From positions 21,804,365 to 21,866,364 of the forward strand of contig NC_092678.1 of the NCBI RefSeq assembly GCF_964355755.1: DNA of 62,000 bases. Direction: 5' to 3'. This document shows, one piece after another, positions 13,101 through 28,100 of this stretch. The notes beneath the pieces were generated by a model that saw only the letters and a list, made by a program, of their open reading frames with translations, did not search any database and was not told where the DNA came from. Made by a program: the position numbers and the translations under genes. The stretch's first letter is position 1; every line of letters begins with the position of its first letter. The DNA comes from Antedon mediterranea (lineage: Eukaryota; Echinodermata; Crinoidea; Comatulida; Antedonidae).

Positions 13101-16100
13101 TACTGTATGATATGAAAAGACTATCCAAGCGTAATGTCATAAAATTAAGCTATATAGATATGGCATTAAATGTCATGATTTATTACATCATTTTGTGCCT
13201 TTACTCCTGACAAAAGTACACGTTAAAACGTCTAACCTCCTGCAAATAATAACATATTTTTCTGATAAATGATTCTATTTTTAGCCACAAACATAATCTA
13301 CCTATCCATGTATAATCACTGTAAATGTCAACTCTTATATATTGGTTGACAGTTGTATCTATTCTATCTATCTATCTTTATATACTTGTCATTTACCAAT
13401 TATACGACCCCGGGAAAGGTGTCACTTGTTCTGATGTCCGTCGTACTTAAGAATACCATGACGCATCCATTTTGACAATGTAGTTCATGACATGGTGGGT
13501 GGTAAAGTGATGCACATTGACACACCATTGCATTGATGTAACATACCATTGAGCACCCATGCGTCAATTTTGTTGTGACGTACCTTTTCACACCCTTGTG
13601 TCAATAATTATAGGTAGTATCCATGATGCACCTATCCCGGGGGTTGTATAGTGGGTCATACAATTGACAAGTGCATTAATTGTACTACCCATAAGGAACA
13701 ACATCCACATGGCCGACATTTTTATTTCCGTTATTCAGAAATACATTAAAACCTGTTTAACCATTAATGAGTGAATTCTACAATTTGTTACATTTACGCA
13801 CCACTATCATTTTCTAACTACATACATTTCCTGCTTACATATTTATAACTTTGTATTCACTGGAAATTAAGTAGTTCCAGACCTAAATCTGTAACTAAAC
13901 TAACATTTGCCACAATTCAAAGACTACATTAGCATTTTAATGAATAACTTATACATACATACTACACAAAACCTATAATTTCATACTTCTATAACCTAAC
14001 CTATTTCTACGAACAAAAGAGTAATGACACTGTATTACCTACAATATTCTATACACCACTCTACTATATATAGCATAAATCAACCCATTAATTTAATGAG
14101 AATATATTTATATCACTCTTTTTTGTAGATCAATGGTTTAATAAAGTGATTTCAATAGCCGTACTTAGCCAGATGTAGTTTACAATGAGCAACATATAAA
14201 TATAAATTTATGTGCATGTTCCAGTTACTTAACTCAAATGAGAAACTAAGCCGTCTTCATCAATTAAATGTAAATGGAGTTATATAGATTGTTAATGCAA
14301 ATACCCTGACGAGGCCTTTTCACTCTAACACTCTGTATGAATACACATAACAGTGTTTATATAACACCTATATAAATTCCTGTCATTTGATTGGACGAAT
14401 GTGGGTCACATGGCGTGCAATAGTACGCACTATTCAACGATCGTTAAATAGTACTTTTTGAAACATTTTTGTGTACGGAAAAAAAACGTCTAGATGTTAT
14501 ATAAAACAAATAATGAATGTTTTGTATTCGTGTAATGGTACAAATAATGGCACTTGGTGAATGATGAAAGGTTATATCAACTCGGCTTTGCCTCGTTGAT
14601 ATAACCTTTCATCATTCACCTCGTGCCATTATTTGTACCATTGCACTCATAAACATTCATTATTTGTATAATATTTAATCCAGGAGGACAACTGTACATA
14701 ACACTTCCTTTGGGACACCTCCATTTAACGGACAACACTATTTAAGGGACAGCCCCATTAAGGATATACTTACCTGTGACATGGACTATATATGAAATAC
14801 TAAATAAAAGTGCCAAAGGTATTACCTATATAGGAGTTTTACTGCAACTGGTGCATTATTCTTTTTATTGATTGCAATATATATTTACACTGGGTAACCA
14901 CTTCAGTCAAAGACTGGTCTCCCAGAGGGCCCAGTAATGATCAGTGGCTGTCGTGTACTAATACACCGGGCTAACCCCCTATTCGTCTCAAAAGATGTAC
15001 TAGGTTCTTTAAAGTGCACACGAGCTAGATGTGTACACTGGACCTACGGTTTATAGTCCTTATCCGAGAAGACTCGTTCTACCACCAGAACCATGGAGTG
15101 AGTGACCCTCGAACCCCTGCCGATGTTATGGCTATGTAATTACGGTTCCACTCACACAAATAAATAACAACACCTAACTGATTGTTTCAACACTGCAACC
15201 AACTTGTCCTCAAGGTACTCCCTTATAAAAGGAAGTTTTTTTTATAGTAGTTTCACACTAACTGGTTAAGTGTTGCTAAACTAAATAACACATAATTGAT
15301 TACTTGTCACACCATTGAAAAAACAATACACATTACTTTAACTTACCAAAAAACTATAAATATATTCCTCTGAGCAAATTCCTCCAAAACAGAAGGCTAG
15401 AAATAGGAAATGATACAGGATACTGGAGTCAGTGAATACACTCAGCATTCCACGATTACCTAGGCCTCTATTGCCGAGAAGACTTACTATAAAAATACAC
15501 TTTATGACAACCTGAAATAATACAAAAAGAATTGGAATACAATTAATATCAATAAAAAACCAAACACGTTACCCACTACACTACAACTTCAACTACAATG
15601 GATGCATTGTGATGCACGATTTTAAATGTCTACACCTTCATTCAATGACATTATGATTTATTCTGTACTCATAGGTGAGGAGACAGCTTTGAACCGAACA
15701 CTTTGAGTTTAGTAAGCAAGCACGTTGTCACCAAGCTACCATGCCCGAACATTTCTTTACATTTCACCAATAAACGAGGGTCTCTTCAGGTCATCACTGC
15801 TGTAGTACAGCTATTACAGCTACCCTCTTTAAATAAGGTTGAATAAATAAGTAAACATTCTTCTAAAATAACTACCATCTTCAAATGAAAAGACACTAAT
15901 TTGTACAGTAGGTATCTGTACCTCTTAGCTGGTAGTGCATCAGTTTTTTTAATAACAGTATGTCAGTCAACTTTAAGAAAAACTTGACTTCCAAAATACC
16001 CTGGGAAAGTTTTCTTTTGCAACACAGTCCAGTGACAATTATCAATTGATCTTTCATATACGTGAAGAAATAAGTCATTTGTCTATGCCACAAAATTAAT

Positions 16101-19100
16101 TAACGTGGTATTAATTCTCCTACCCTTAGGAAAATAAGCCTCACTACTTCCCAGAAGGAGGTCAAAGCACTAATTTGTAAATGTAACAAATCGCCTGAAA
16201 TCTCCCAGGAACAGACAATTGACATATTAATATACATTGAGATTGTTTTCTCACATATTTACTGCTTCATTTTGAAATAGATGCTGGGATGTTATATACA
16301 GTGACATCTAAAACAACTAGCCTAGTATTAAATGACTAGTGGACTGCTAAATTATGTATACTAAGGAAATGGTTTCTTAATAGGAATAACATGGAAAAAA
16401 TAAACACTTTATGAATATACAATATCTTAATTTAACTCGTCTTAGTCGAGCAGGATAGGTAGCAGTACGCCTACTAATGTGCATGAATTCGTTACAACTA
16501 TTGAAGTCAGTGTCTACCAGTCCTACTAATGTGCATGAATTTGTTATAACTATTGAAGTCAGTGTCTACCAGTTTGCAACTTCTGAAATGCGTTAACTTA
16601 AGACATAAGTTATGAGTACAATTTCTTCCTCATTTCCTCTATTCATTCATGTGAAGCAAATGGTGGATGAGGACCGAGTGCATGTCTCATTGCAATTTTG
16701 TAACACTTCTGTATTATTATTTCTTATAAAAAAGTTTTTCTTCGTATGCTTTATTATTTTCATTTCATACGCATCCAACAGTGAGCACAGACTCGTTAAT
16801 TACAGGAAGGAAAAACTATTTTATAATTTATCATGTTCATATAAACCAAGTCTTATTTGAGGCTTAGGGAGTGGGGTTTTAAGAGTTGTGACTCACAAAC
16901 CTGGCACTAGGTCAGACCCTTGGAAGTCAAGCATGTTAACCATCAAGCAACAGCTCCACTATTTCTAACCACATATTTGTACTATATTAATTTTTGGCGA
17001 TTCAATACTCCTATTCTTGTGCATCACAAGTTAAGAAAATCATCTCAGAAGATGTGTTTAAAATAATACAAACAACTTACATTTACTAAACCAAGGAGAA
17101 CAAGCGTTGATGAGATATCCACCGAGTAAATCATGCGGAACACAGTGGATATAATTAGCATACGATAGCCAGATGGAGTTGGTAGCATTACCACAGAGAG
17201 TAGAGATACAAACATTGCAATCCACACTAAGCCAGATAGCTTAGGATCCAATTCTGTAAAATATTATAAACACATTCAAATATATTTATACTCAAAACTC
17301 TATCAAATCTTACTAAAACATATTTTAATTCAGATTTCTTGCTTTTATGACCTGAAAGTTTTTGAAACTCGCTATTCTGTTTTCTAAAGATACATTTTTG
17401 CAATTTGAAATTATTTCATTTTGGGCATACCTACAAACAACAACAAATAGTACAATTTGTCACTGTAATAACATATAGATCCAAACAAAAATTACTCACA
17501 ACAACAACAATTCGGTATCACTGGCTGGAGAAACAGTAACAAAAAAACCGCCAAGCTAATATATGTATATATATATACACATCAGGCAAACAACATTTAA
17601 CATATAAACACATATACGTACACAAGATGCTCTACATCAACAAAGTCTTACTACAGGTCTTTGTGTGTGTGTCAATTATTCTCTTATAATCGCAATATTT
17701 ATTATGAATTTTTCTCACCTCCAGTTCCTTTTTCAAATGGATAGAAGAACGCAACAAGTAAATTGATTAGCACAGCCAGGTTCAATGAAATCTTCTTCCA
17801 TAGTGAAATATGCCGACTTGTCCAGTACAAGAGCGAACGACCTGTGTAAAATATTAAAATATTTTTACATCATTGGACGATATAACATGAAATTACATGA
17901 AAATATGAATAATCACATGAAATTCCATTTAGGTGTACTCCAACAGTGATATAATATATCGTGCAAGACATTGACACACTGCACTCCTCAATTTTAATAA
18001 TGTCATGTCATTTTCATTACCAACAATGACAGTTCCAATTGTTGTAACTTGACAGGCCCATCAAGATACCAGAGCATGCTGTAATTTATCTTCAATACAT
18101 TATAAACCCTATTTAGGACACTTCTATTCAGGGACAATGAGTAAATATGTTATAACACTAAATGTCCTACCCCTATTCACAACATACACTATTATAACAA
18201 CACTTTCTTGTGAAATGAACAAAGGAACAATATGTTACAACACTAATGGCCAACCTCTATTCACAACATACCCTATATTTTATTAAGAGGACACTTTCCT
18301 GTAAAGGGTTAAATATGTTTGAATATGTATGAACAATCAGGGCACACAACTATTAAGAGGACAAATTGTCCAGTCTAAAAGGTGTCCCTTTAATGGAGTT
18401 CTACTGTATTAAAGCATACAGATATTTATAATATTTAAACTATTTATAATATCTCTATGATTAAAGTAAAAGGTAACATTATTAACAATTTAGAAGTCGG
18501 ATTCAAACTCACTGCAACAGCTTACATTGTTACAGCACACTTTTTAATATAGTACACTTTTAAGTATGAAATCAGCAATATAAGTGAATTCAACTAATGT
18601 TTTACAAGTATTCTACATGTATATTTGAAAAAATCTAAAAAATTCATTACTTGTCAACCTGCAGTTGAAACACAATAAACATTATATCCGATTTACAGAA
18701 GTAGGACGCATGATTCAGAAATATCAAACGACATACAAACTAATACACAGGCTACAAAACCAGACAAAGACGTACTGTATCGAAATGGAATGTTAATAAA
18801 AAAAGTATTAAGTATGATTTAAATGTAATACATGTACAGCATCAGAAAGCCACTAAGACAGTGTACAAGATAATAGCAATCACTTATGGATTCAGACACC
18901 AGCTGCAGACAACAAAATACTAATATCCGAATTGTGGACAGTATTAAGTACGGATTAACATAAATACATGAATCAAAAGACACTAAAGAATGTATTAGTG
19001 TCTGAGAGATTGCAAATCCACAAGATTTCAACAAGTTGAGCACAACATAATGTTAATATGGAAATGATTGAAATTGAATTCCTTCAACTAAAATCAATCA

Positions 19101-22100
19101 AAGGATGACTTTATATAATGTATAATTCACACTGTTATTCTTAACAAGCTGGAAAATTATTCAATATCAAGATGGTAAAAGATAAATTGCAACTCTTAAT
19201 TGAATGCATTCCCTTATGACGTGTTACAGGCATTGATGCATGATGCCAAAATATTTGTCTATAAAGCTCTGTCCACACTATCAAATTAGTTTTACTAAAT
19301 AGTGATATAGTGTACACAGAGCTTTAGTTACAGCTTTGTTCACTTAGACGCAATGCAAGGATAACTATAGTTCACATGATCTTGTCTTGCATATTCCTCA
19401 ATGTAATAATTTATTTTTACATTCAAAATTTATTGTACTTTTATGCATAATACTATGGGTAAGTAGTCAAATTGAAAAGCAGTGATGCCGAACTTGACAG
19501 ACTACTGGGAATGCATTGAATTATTACAAAGATAATGACAACAGCATAATAATTCTTTCAACTTTCCTCATTATCAGAGAGGCACTAATGATAAAATATC
19601 ACATTCATGACGTTGGCCAACTAACGATGCACGAATAATTTACAGTTAAACATAATAAAAAAACGATTACTTCTCAGTTTCTTTTGCCATTTCATCTCCA
19701 TTAACATGTCTTCTGAGCGTTCAAAAAAGTCGGAAACTTTACTCCCCTGCTCGTCACGCTCCGCTGAGTAATACAGATTCTCCCTCGTCTCTCGAGTTAA
19801 GTACTCGCAAAGTGGCGGCACAGGGAAAACGATACGCTCCATCGTTCTGTCCTTGCGAACAAGTTCAATTTGCGCGGTGTTTTCTGCATAATATTTGAGA
19901 GCTTTGTGATCATCAAGATTGGTTGGTTTAAGTAGTTGTCCAAGTTCTTTGTTATGTTGAGAAAGCTAAACAAACAATTTCAGTTAATTTATCTACAATT
20001 TTTACTTCATTTATATATCTTTGTTTGTCTACTTAATTACTCTTAACTTGAACAACAACTTTTAAAAAATCACCAGTAGGTTGGAAATGAACTGAAAAAT
20101 AAAAAAGTGCATGTTGGCCAACTGTGCATAGCTTATCTATCTGTATGGTGACCATGCGTTTCCCTGTTCCTAGTTCCCTGTACATAAAAGATTAAACAGT
20201 CGACCTTGCCAATACAAAAGAATAAAATACACAGACAACTAATGTTGGTTGTATAGACACCATAAGAATTTGTAATAATTAATATCATCTTTTCACCTTT
20301 GTGCAATTCTTATAGTAATTTTAATTTTAAATGAATTATACAGTAATTAATTACTGTATCATAGGCCTTCAATGTGTTTATTCTTTGTTTAACTTTGTTG
20401 TATGTTAATTATCATTTTCCTACATAAACTCTTCATTTCAACTATGAGTTGTATTTTGCGTCTTTTTTACCGATTAAATAAAAAAAAAAAATAAATAATA
20501 CAAAATTTACAATGTCAAATTGACCATGTCCATAGAAAATACCTATGTACAAAGATAGTCGACCATGCCCTATAGAAAACCTTTATCTAAGGTGGAGTGC
20601 CTCATCCAGCTTAACGAGTGGACAAATGCAAAAGGTATCATACCTGATGAGCTAGAATATAGATATTATGACCAACTCTTCTGGGTGACGTTCCCTCTTC
20701 TACTGGTGCTAACCTGATCCCATCTTCATCTACCTCCGTGTTCTGCTGCAACTCTTGTTGATACACTTGCTTTATCACATCCACCTGCAGGATACAAAGG
20801 TCATAGGTCAACACATTTCTAACAACACAATTTCAGGATGTATTTAAACAAATTTAACTACAATTCTATATATTGTTACCAGTTGTTTTGGCGTCATGTT
20901 GTACAAGATTCTCTCAGCGTTTTCACTATCGTGTCTGCTCTCCATTATTGCTAGTAACAGTTTTGATGCATTGTTCTATAAAAAGAAAATTATACACAAT
21001 AGTTCTTAAAAATGTGTGCTTTCTGTTGCATAACAGTTTAATATAACATAATGCACAGTCAATTATTTGTGCACAAAGTGCTTCTTGTTGCATAACTGTT
21101 CAATTTATTTACAACATAATGCACAGTCAATTATTTGTGCTCAAAATTCTGAGCATGTTACTTACTTTCAGCTGCATTACAAGATCCATACGATGTCTAC
21201 TCAGTGGAATGATGTCATTCAGAATCAACGCGATAATAATATCAATACCGTTTGATTCGTGCATTGCTATTGCATTCTGGGAAAACAAAAAGTTATGTTA
21301 AACAACTTTTTACAATTTATTTCGAAATAAAATAATTATATCGCACAAAGTTGCCAAGCAGTTATGGCAGGGGTGGCGCAAATCCTAGCCATAAAATAGA
21401 CACAGGTTCAAGTCTCTTCTTGACTGTAGTTCTGACGGCAGAACAGGTCTTCTCATGCATTAAGAAGAACAGCTAGTTTTCAAGAACCCAGTGTAACTTT
21501 TTGAAGACTACGGGGACACCATAGTGTACAGGTCAATCTCATCCTGTGCAGTTAAGGACAGAAGATTGAGTGCCATTTGGTTGCAGCTTGACACAAAGGA
21601 CTAGGAGATGACAGTTTATACTTTTTTTAGAAGGTTCTACTAGTGCATTAATCCATTACCTGATTTTCATGGCAAGGGCCTTGACAATATTCTGTAAGGC
21701 TCTCCAATGTTTGGTTAATGAGGGCGACATTGTGTTCATTTATGTACAATCCCAGAAGCCCTAAACCACCAGTAGTGCTACCACAGATACAGTCAAGAAA
21801 CTGCAACGTTTCACACACAAGATTGTAGTTGTTCTTATTGGACTGATTGCGTAGATAATTCTGGAAAAAGAGAGAAAAATAAAAAATAATTAATCACGCC
21901 AAAGACAATACTTGCTTCATTTCACTAATTTTCCTTTTAGAAAAACTACAAATTAAACTAACCTACAGCAAATTCTGAAATAAAATTGAGTTTTTTATTA
22001 CATGGCATGACAAAGTTTCTGTACATATGGAAACTACGGCATACTACAGCATACTATAGTACACTAGAATCCCATTTTTGGCACGCATCCATTTAATTTA

Positions 22101-25100
22101 AACGACATTTTATTGGGTACCGAAGGTGTCCCTTTGATAGGGATGCTACGGTTGTTTTCGTAGTTATACTGTAGGCATGGCAATACAACAGATATACTAC
22201 ATTTACAGCTTCAGATATCTTGTCAAAATGATTCTACTGCAGTTAATGCAGTAATTGACATATTTTACTGCAAGAATGTATCAGGTTATTTTGTTTCAAT
22301 GTAGAAATTTACGATTACGCAAATAATTCTCACTAAAATTCCCATAATCAGCTTCAAGATTATACACATTGTAGCAAAAACTGCAGTGGAACAATTTCAA
22401 AATGCTCTTCAGGTCTTACTTGTAAATCTCTGTTATGGTTTTCACATAATAGTTGTAGGAAGCGCAGTATAGGCTGCATTATCTTGATCTCTGGGCTCAT
22501 GTCACGGTCTTCATCTTTGCCTTTTTCTACCATGTCGATAGCTGTACCCCCTCCACCACCACCTTCATCATCCCGTCCCTTACGGACTGCATCAAAGGCT
22601 TTGCTGGTATGGAGCGCTGCATCAGCTAGCTGCTCTTTTAATTCTTCGCTGATACCACCATTTGGCATGCGAGCTAAAAGAAATAAAAAAATATTATTAA
22701 ATTACATTTGCTTATGCTTATGGCAATGTTCATTAAACAATATATAATTTGGGTTACTTTCGTTTATTTTCCATTAAACTATATTTCAATCCAATAATAT
22801 GGCACATCTCATTTTTTGTCACCTAATTGTTCCTAGGTCATATGGAAAGCACCCTATTTTTTAAAACTTGTCTGAAGGTTATAACAATTACGATGGTCAT
22901 TTTAAAGTTAAAAAACATAGTCTACTTATTTCTTTCATTTTTTTAACAACTTTACAAAGAGCAATGCTTAAAAAATCTTACATTTCTTTAACCGCCCTGA
23001 TGAAATATCCTTGGTATTCCCATCACAATCTGCACCCTTTGTTCCAATACCTTCTCCTGTGTTAACTGTTCCCGTTGCTTTAATTTCTGTTTGTGCTTCA
23101 CGCATTTTCTCGTAAAACACTTTGTAGAACTTGTCCGAATCATTATCTCGCGTTAAGCGGTTGTATATTGATTGCTAAACAAAACATGGAAAATCGTGTA
23201 CAAAGTGGTATAAAACATGTATATAAATATATACATATATAAACAGTACAATACTGAATACTGAAATGCTTTATTTGTCCATCATCATAAAATAACAACA
23301 GAAATTCTTATTGAACATTGACAATTATTAGTACAATAATAAATAGATATACAATATAATATATTATATACACACACACAATTGCACAAAAAATATAACT
23401 TATGAAACACGGTGTAAAAATGACTAGGTATTAAAATTAAGAAGGATTCAGGAGATTAAAATACTTTAAAACAGCTTTAAAAGGATTAAACCATTAGAAT
23501 GTTCCTAAAACCTTTACAATTTATAAATTGCTAAAATTTCAAATAGCCTAAAAATGTTTAAAATGTTTAAAAATATTTAAAACATAAAAACATTTATAAA
23601 TTAAAAAAATTTACTTTTTAAAAGTTTCATTGGTTACATAGTCTTGTATTACATAATGTCTATTAAAGGAGACACCCAATACAACAAAGTGTCACCATTT
23701 CCTCTTCTTTGAAAGCGTTCTCTAGAGGAGATCTATAACTGCATTACATGGTGACTCTGTATTGAGCCTACCAAACAATTTCATGATACAGGATTCACAT
23801 GTGACACAAATGTTAAGCTGTATCATGGAATTTGTCTATGATACTGTGTACCATACTAACCTGTATTTTAATATTCCCTCCTTCTAGAAGCGCAATACCA
23901 AGTTCAACACTTTCCTGAAACACTTTCGTACTAGAGTTATTGATAACCAAGTCTATGACCAAATCTGACGCGCCTTGCTCGTCTAATTGGTTTTGGACTT
24001 GGGACATTGACATCTCCGCACGGCTCAACACCATCGTACCATGATTCGTGTTCAATTGAGTTTGCTTCATCTGCGTGCCGCTACTGTCCTTCCGTGATGA
24101 GCCTTCCTTCTGGTAACGGGGATTTGCTTTTCCATAATAACGGAACAACAAACTCTGACGTAGTTTCTCCCCCTATTCAGAAACCGATAACATAATTATT
24201 TTTATAACACTCTTTGAAAATATTATTTTCTCAACATTTTCTAATAATAAAATTGAAATAATGTTGTGATAATTGTGTAAAGAATAAAAAAAGGAAGTGA
24301 AATGTGTGTACAAATGTGTATAAATGTTTTAAGCTAAAATAAATAGTGCATAGCCCATGATGAATAGCAACAAATACAATCTTTGACACCCAGGGGTTTC
24401 CACCCTTTTTTCACTCACTTAGGGGGTTTTACTGTATCACTGTATATTCAAAATATATCAAATGTCATAAAATGTTAACATATATTGTACTATTTTTACT
24501 TCCAATTACTTACATAAAATGTACCTTTTTAACAATTCAACATTCTACAACAATGTTTAATTAAACAAAAACTTACAGAAACATATATGTATATCAAGAA
24601 TGTCTGATAAATGTATTAGTAATTTTAATCAACCATTTCTATAACCAGTAATATAATTCAATACGAAATATGGATTGATAGTCTCCAAATTTGTCACTAA
24701 ATCCCAGTTTTAACTATAGTTCACCACAGACAAAAAAACACACACCATCAATCGACCTTAACCAACAAAGCATATATTATTACTATTATATTTATATTGT
24801 ATCCCTTCAATTAAAAACCATTTCCAGGACCACCATGACATTTTTGTTTCGACAAAATTATTAATATTGTTTAAGTCTGCATGATAAATAAACAGAATGA
24901 AACAATAATTTAATATTCCATTTGTGTAACTACAAGATGCAGTTACCATTGGATTGATTATAATTGGTTTTGAATTGAATGTGTTTTAAACTAAAATAGG
25001 TCTTTTTTAGGTGGGTCTTTTTTGGGTGGAGTCTTTTTTGGGTGGAGTCTTTTTTGGGTGGAGTCTTTTTTGGGTGGGATCTTTTTTGTTATGTTGTTTG

Positions 25101-28100
25101 GCTTCTGGGTTCTTTTGTAAAACAGGTGTAGAAGATGTAGATGAGTCTAGCTTATGTGATTTTCCAATTGAGGTAGCCATCTCTGCAATTTGTTCATTAA
25201 ATGGAAATATTTGAAAGATCTTTAAAATAGTGACAGAACCATGATACAGAATTGCAATATACTTAAGTATAGTACTTTAGGCTTGCAGGTTCTCAAAAAA
25301 ACATAAACACAATGCAAATAATGTGACCAATCACATGCGTTTCAACATCCGATCTGTCACTTGTGATTGGTCAAACACCTTGCCTTGTATACATCTAATT
25401 TACTTTTAGTGAACACACCTTAAAAAAGAAAAACAAATATTTTCAACAAGCAAACAATATCAAGATGCTTACAATGTCACAAGGGTATTAAAACAGAAAG
25501 ACACAATTTGGATATAGGAAGGTATCACATGTGATAAGGGAAGAATTATAACTACTACTACTACTAAAATACATAAAGTAATGATATTCTACAACTTTCT
25601 TTTTTCTATTTCAACAAGAATAACAGCTAAAGAATAAAGAAACACTAAAACTACTTTTGATAAAGCTGGTGAAAATAGCGACGTTTATCATAATGAAGAT
25701 AAATTTCACACAAATGATTACATTTATAAATAACGTACCCGCAAGGCATCCTCCTGTTGCTTTTTACTCATAAATTGTGGGTTTATGTCGGTCTGTGAAT
25801 GCATGCAAATATATTAATATAAAAAATATGTAAAAATGACAGAAAAATATGAATAAAATGTATGTTTATTAATATAAAGGACTGGAACTTCCATAGGTTG
25901 GTTTAGTTGGCCATGAATACATGATGTCATGGAGAAATAGGAATAAAAAAGATAATTTTTTCTTAAATTAAAAACACAAGCATAGATGTTGCAAATATTT
26001 TAATTTGAATAAAAAATGATCAAGCACATTAGCATTGATTTGATAATAATTGATGATAATTCTTAATATTTCATTAACCCAATTACAATTCACATTTTGA
26101 AATCATATGATAAAAGGTTATAGCCCAAGCCAACCCCATCTGGTCTAGATGTGGAATACACAAATTGCCATACTACAATTCAATGGTATTAAACTAGAAC
26201 TACGTACAAGCCAACACCAATTGGTGATACAATGGACCTATAAATTACACATGGTCATACCACAATTGACTGGTATTAAGCTGGTACCACAAACCAACAC
26301 TAAATGGTCAGACCACAATTGAACACACGATTTCCATACCACACAATGGTTTTACCACAAGCTATTGCAAGGTGGCCACACCCAAGCTAACCCCCATAAT
26401 CCACACACCAAGCTATGCCCAGGTGAAGTTATCTTACCCTCATAAGGCTTACAGGCATCTGACGATGCCTTGCCATGCCAAACTCATCATCCTCTTCCTT
26501 TAGGTTAGAGTAGAGAGAAAATAAAATTGTTGGTAAACATCTGAAGCCTTAATATGTTTATTTTCAATATTACAGCTAATAAAATTTGTTTTCATCGAGT
26601 GATGAGTACAAACATATCTATTTTGCTCTTTATGATGTGAAACTGTAAACAATTATATATTCAAAATGTATTTTTGTTTTTATGTGACGAAAATGTAATG
26701 TGCCCATATATGGACATGATAACACCATTGGGCATATCACTACTATATTTGGGTACATCACAGTTTGTTTTGATAGTGTAGACAGCGCTTTAGTGAATCG
26801 TCAAACAACTAAATATTCTAAGCTTTACCCAACATGCATTTGCTAACACGCTTTAATATAATGTTATGTTAATATTACAAGCACTACCATGCATTATGGG
26901 TAATCCTAAAAATGTTCACATCACTGGAATAGCTGTAATAGTTTCAACAATAACAGAACATTTCATTGCTAAAATACTATCATATATTTTGTCAACTATC
27001 AGGTATTCACTGTGGTCACACTGAATAAGGACAATTAAGAGCATTGTATGCACTTGTGAGAGACAACACAACCCCAACCAAGACTTGAACATGGAATCTT
27101 GTTTGATATATAGACATCCATACCATTGGACCACTAGTGCCTTTAATATATTCGTATCATTTCAATTTTTTAATAGTATGTATGTTTTGCAATGTAAAGT
27201 TTTAAAATTAGCAGCACTAATAAATAGACATTTTCTAGAAATTGATTATTCATGACCTGATGATGAATATTCATATTTGTACTGACCTTCTCCTTGTATT
27301 CGATATCTCTGGACATCATTTCCCTAAGAGTCTGTAGTACTTTGATGCATAGATGTCGTTCCTTCTCCTCTTGTAGTTTCTCTGTGTGCTTGATTAACCT
27401 AAAAAAATAAATACAATTCAATAAACCTGCTGTTTCCAGCTTCAATTTATATTGAATGGTAGGAGGCTACGCCAGCCAAAAATGCAGTGCTCAATTTTGA
27501 CTGTGGAGTACAACGTTGGTTGGTTTTCTAACGCCAAACAGTCACCAGCCTTTTGTTTTCACAATGTTTACACAAGCAATATAACAATTTAATAGAACTT
27601 TTAGTGACATGCAGTAGAATTAATACCAAACATGTTTATTTCAACAAAGTTTATAGAGGCCGACCCTTTCAGTTCCTTTGCAGGGGAGCTGATATCCAGG
27701 GGCCTAAAATACATATATCAAACCCATCATATGCCAACATGCCAATACTAAAATATAGTATAGTTGATGATGATCTTGACTAATAAAAACGAAAGCAAAT
27801 GCGAGAACAATAACAAACATTAAATCTTACTTGGAGATAAAGCCCCCACTTTCACAGCGTTGTCGTGCCTCCGAGTGAGTTGGAAAGAGCAGCTCTGGTC
27901 TATGAAGGACATCTACTAAGACTGACGACTCTGCTTGCACCAGCGGGTGCAATTGTTCTTCCAAAAGACAAACAATATCCTGGAAAAGAATATATCAATA
28001 TCAAATATGGTAGTGATATGCCCAACTATGGTAGTGATATGAATTTAGATTGAAATAGGGGCGCTGCTCCACAACTAGCAAAGCTACTCCTAGCAACCAC

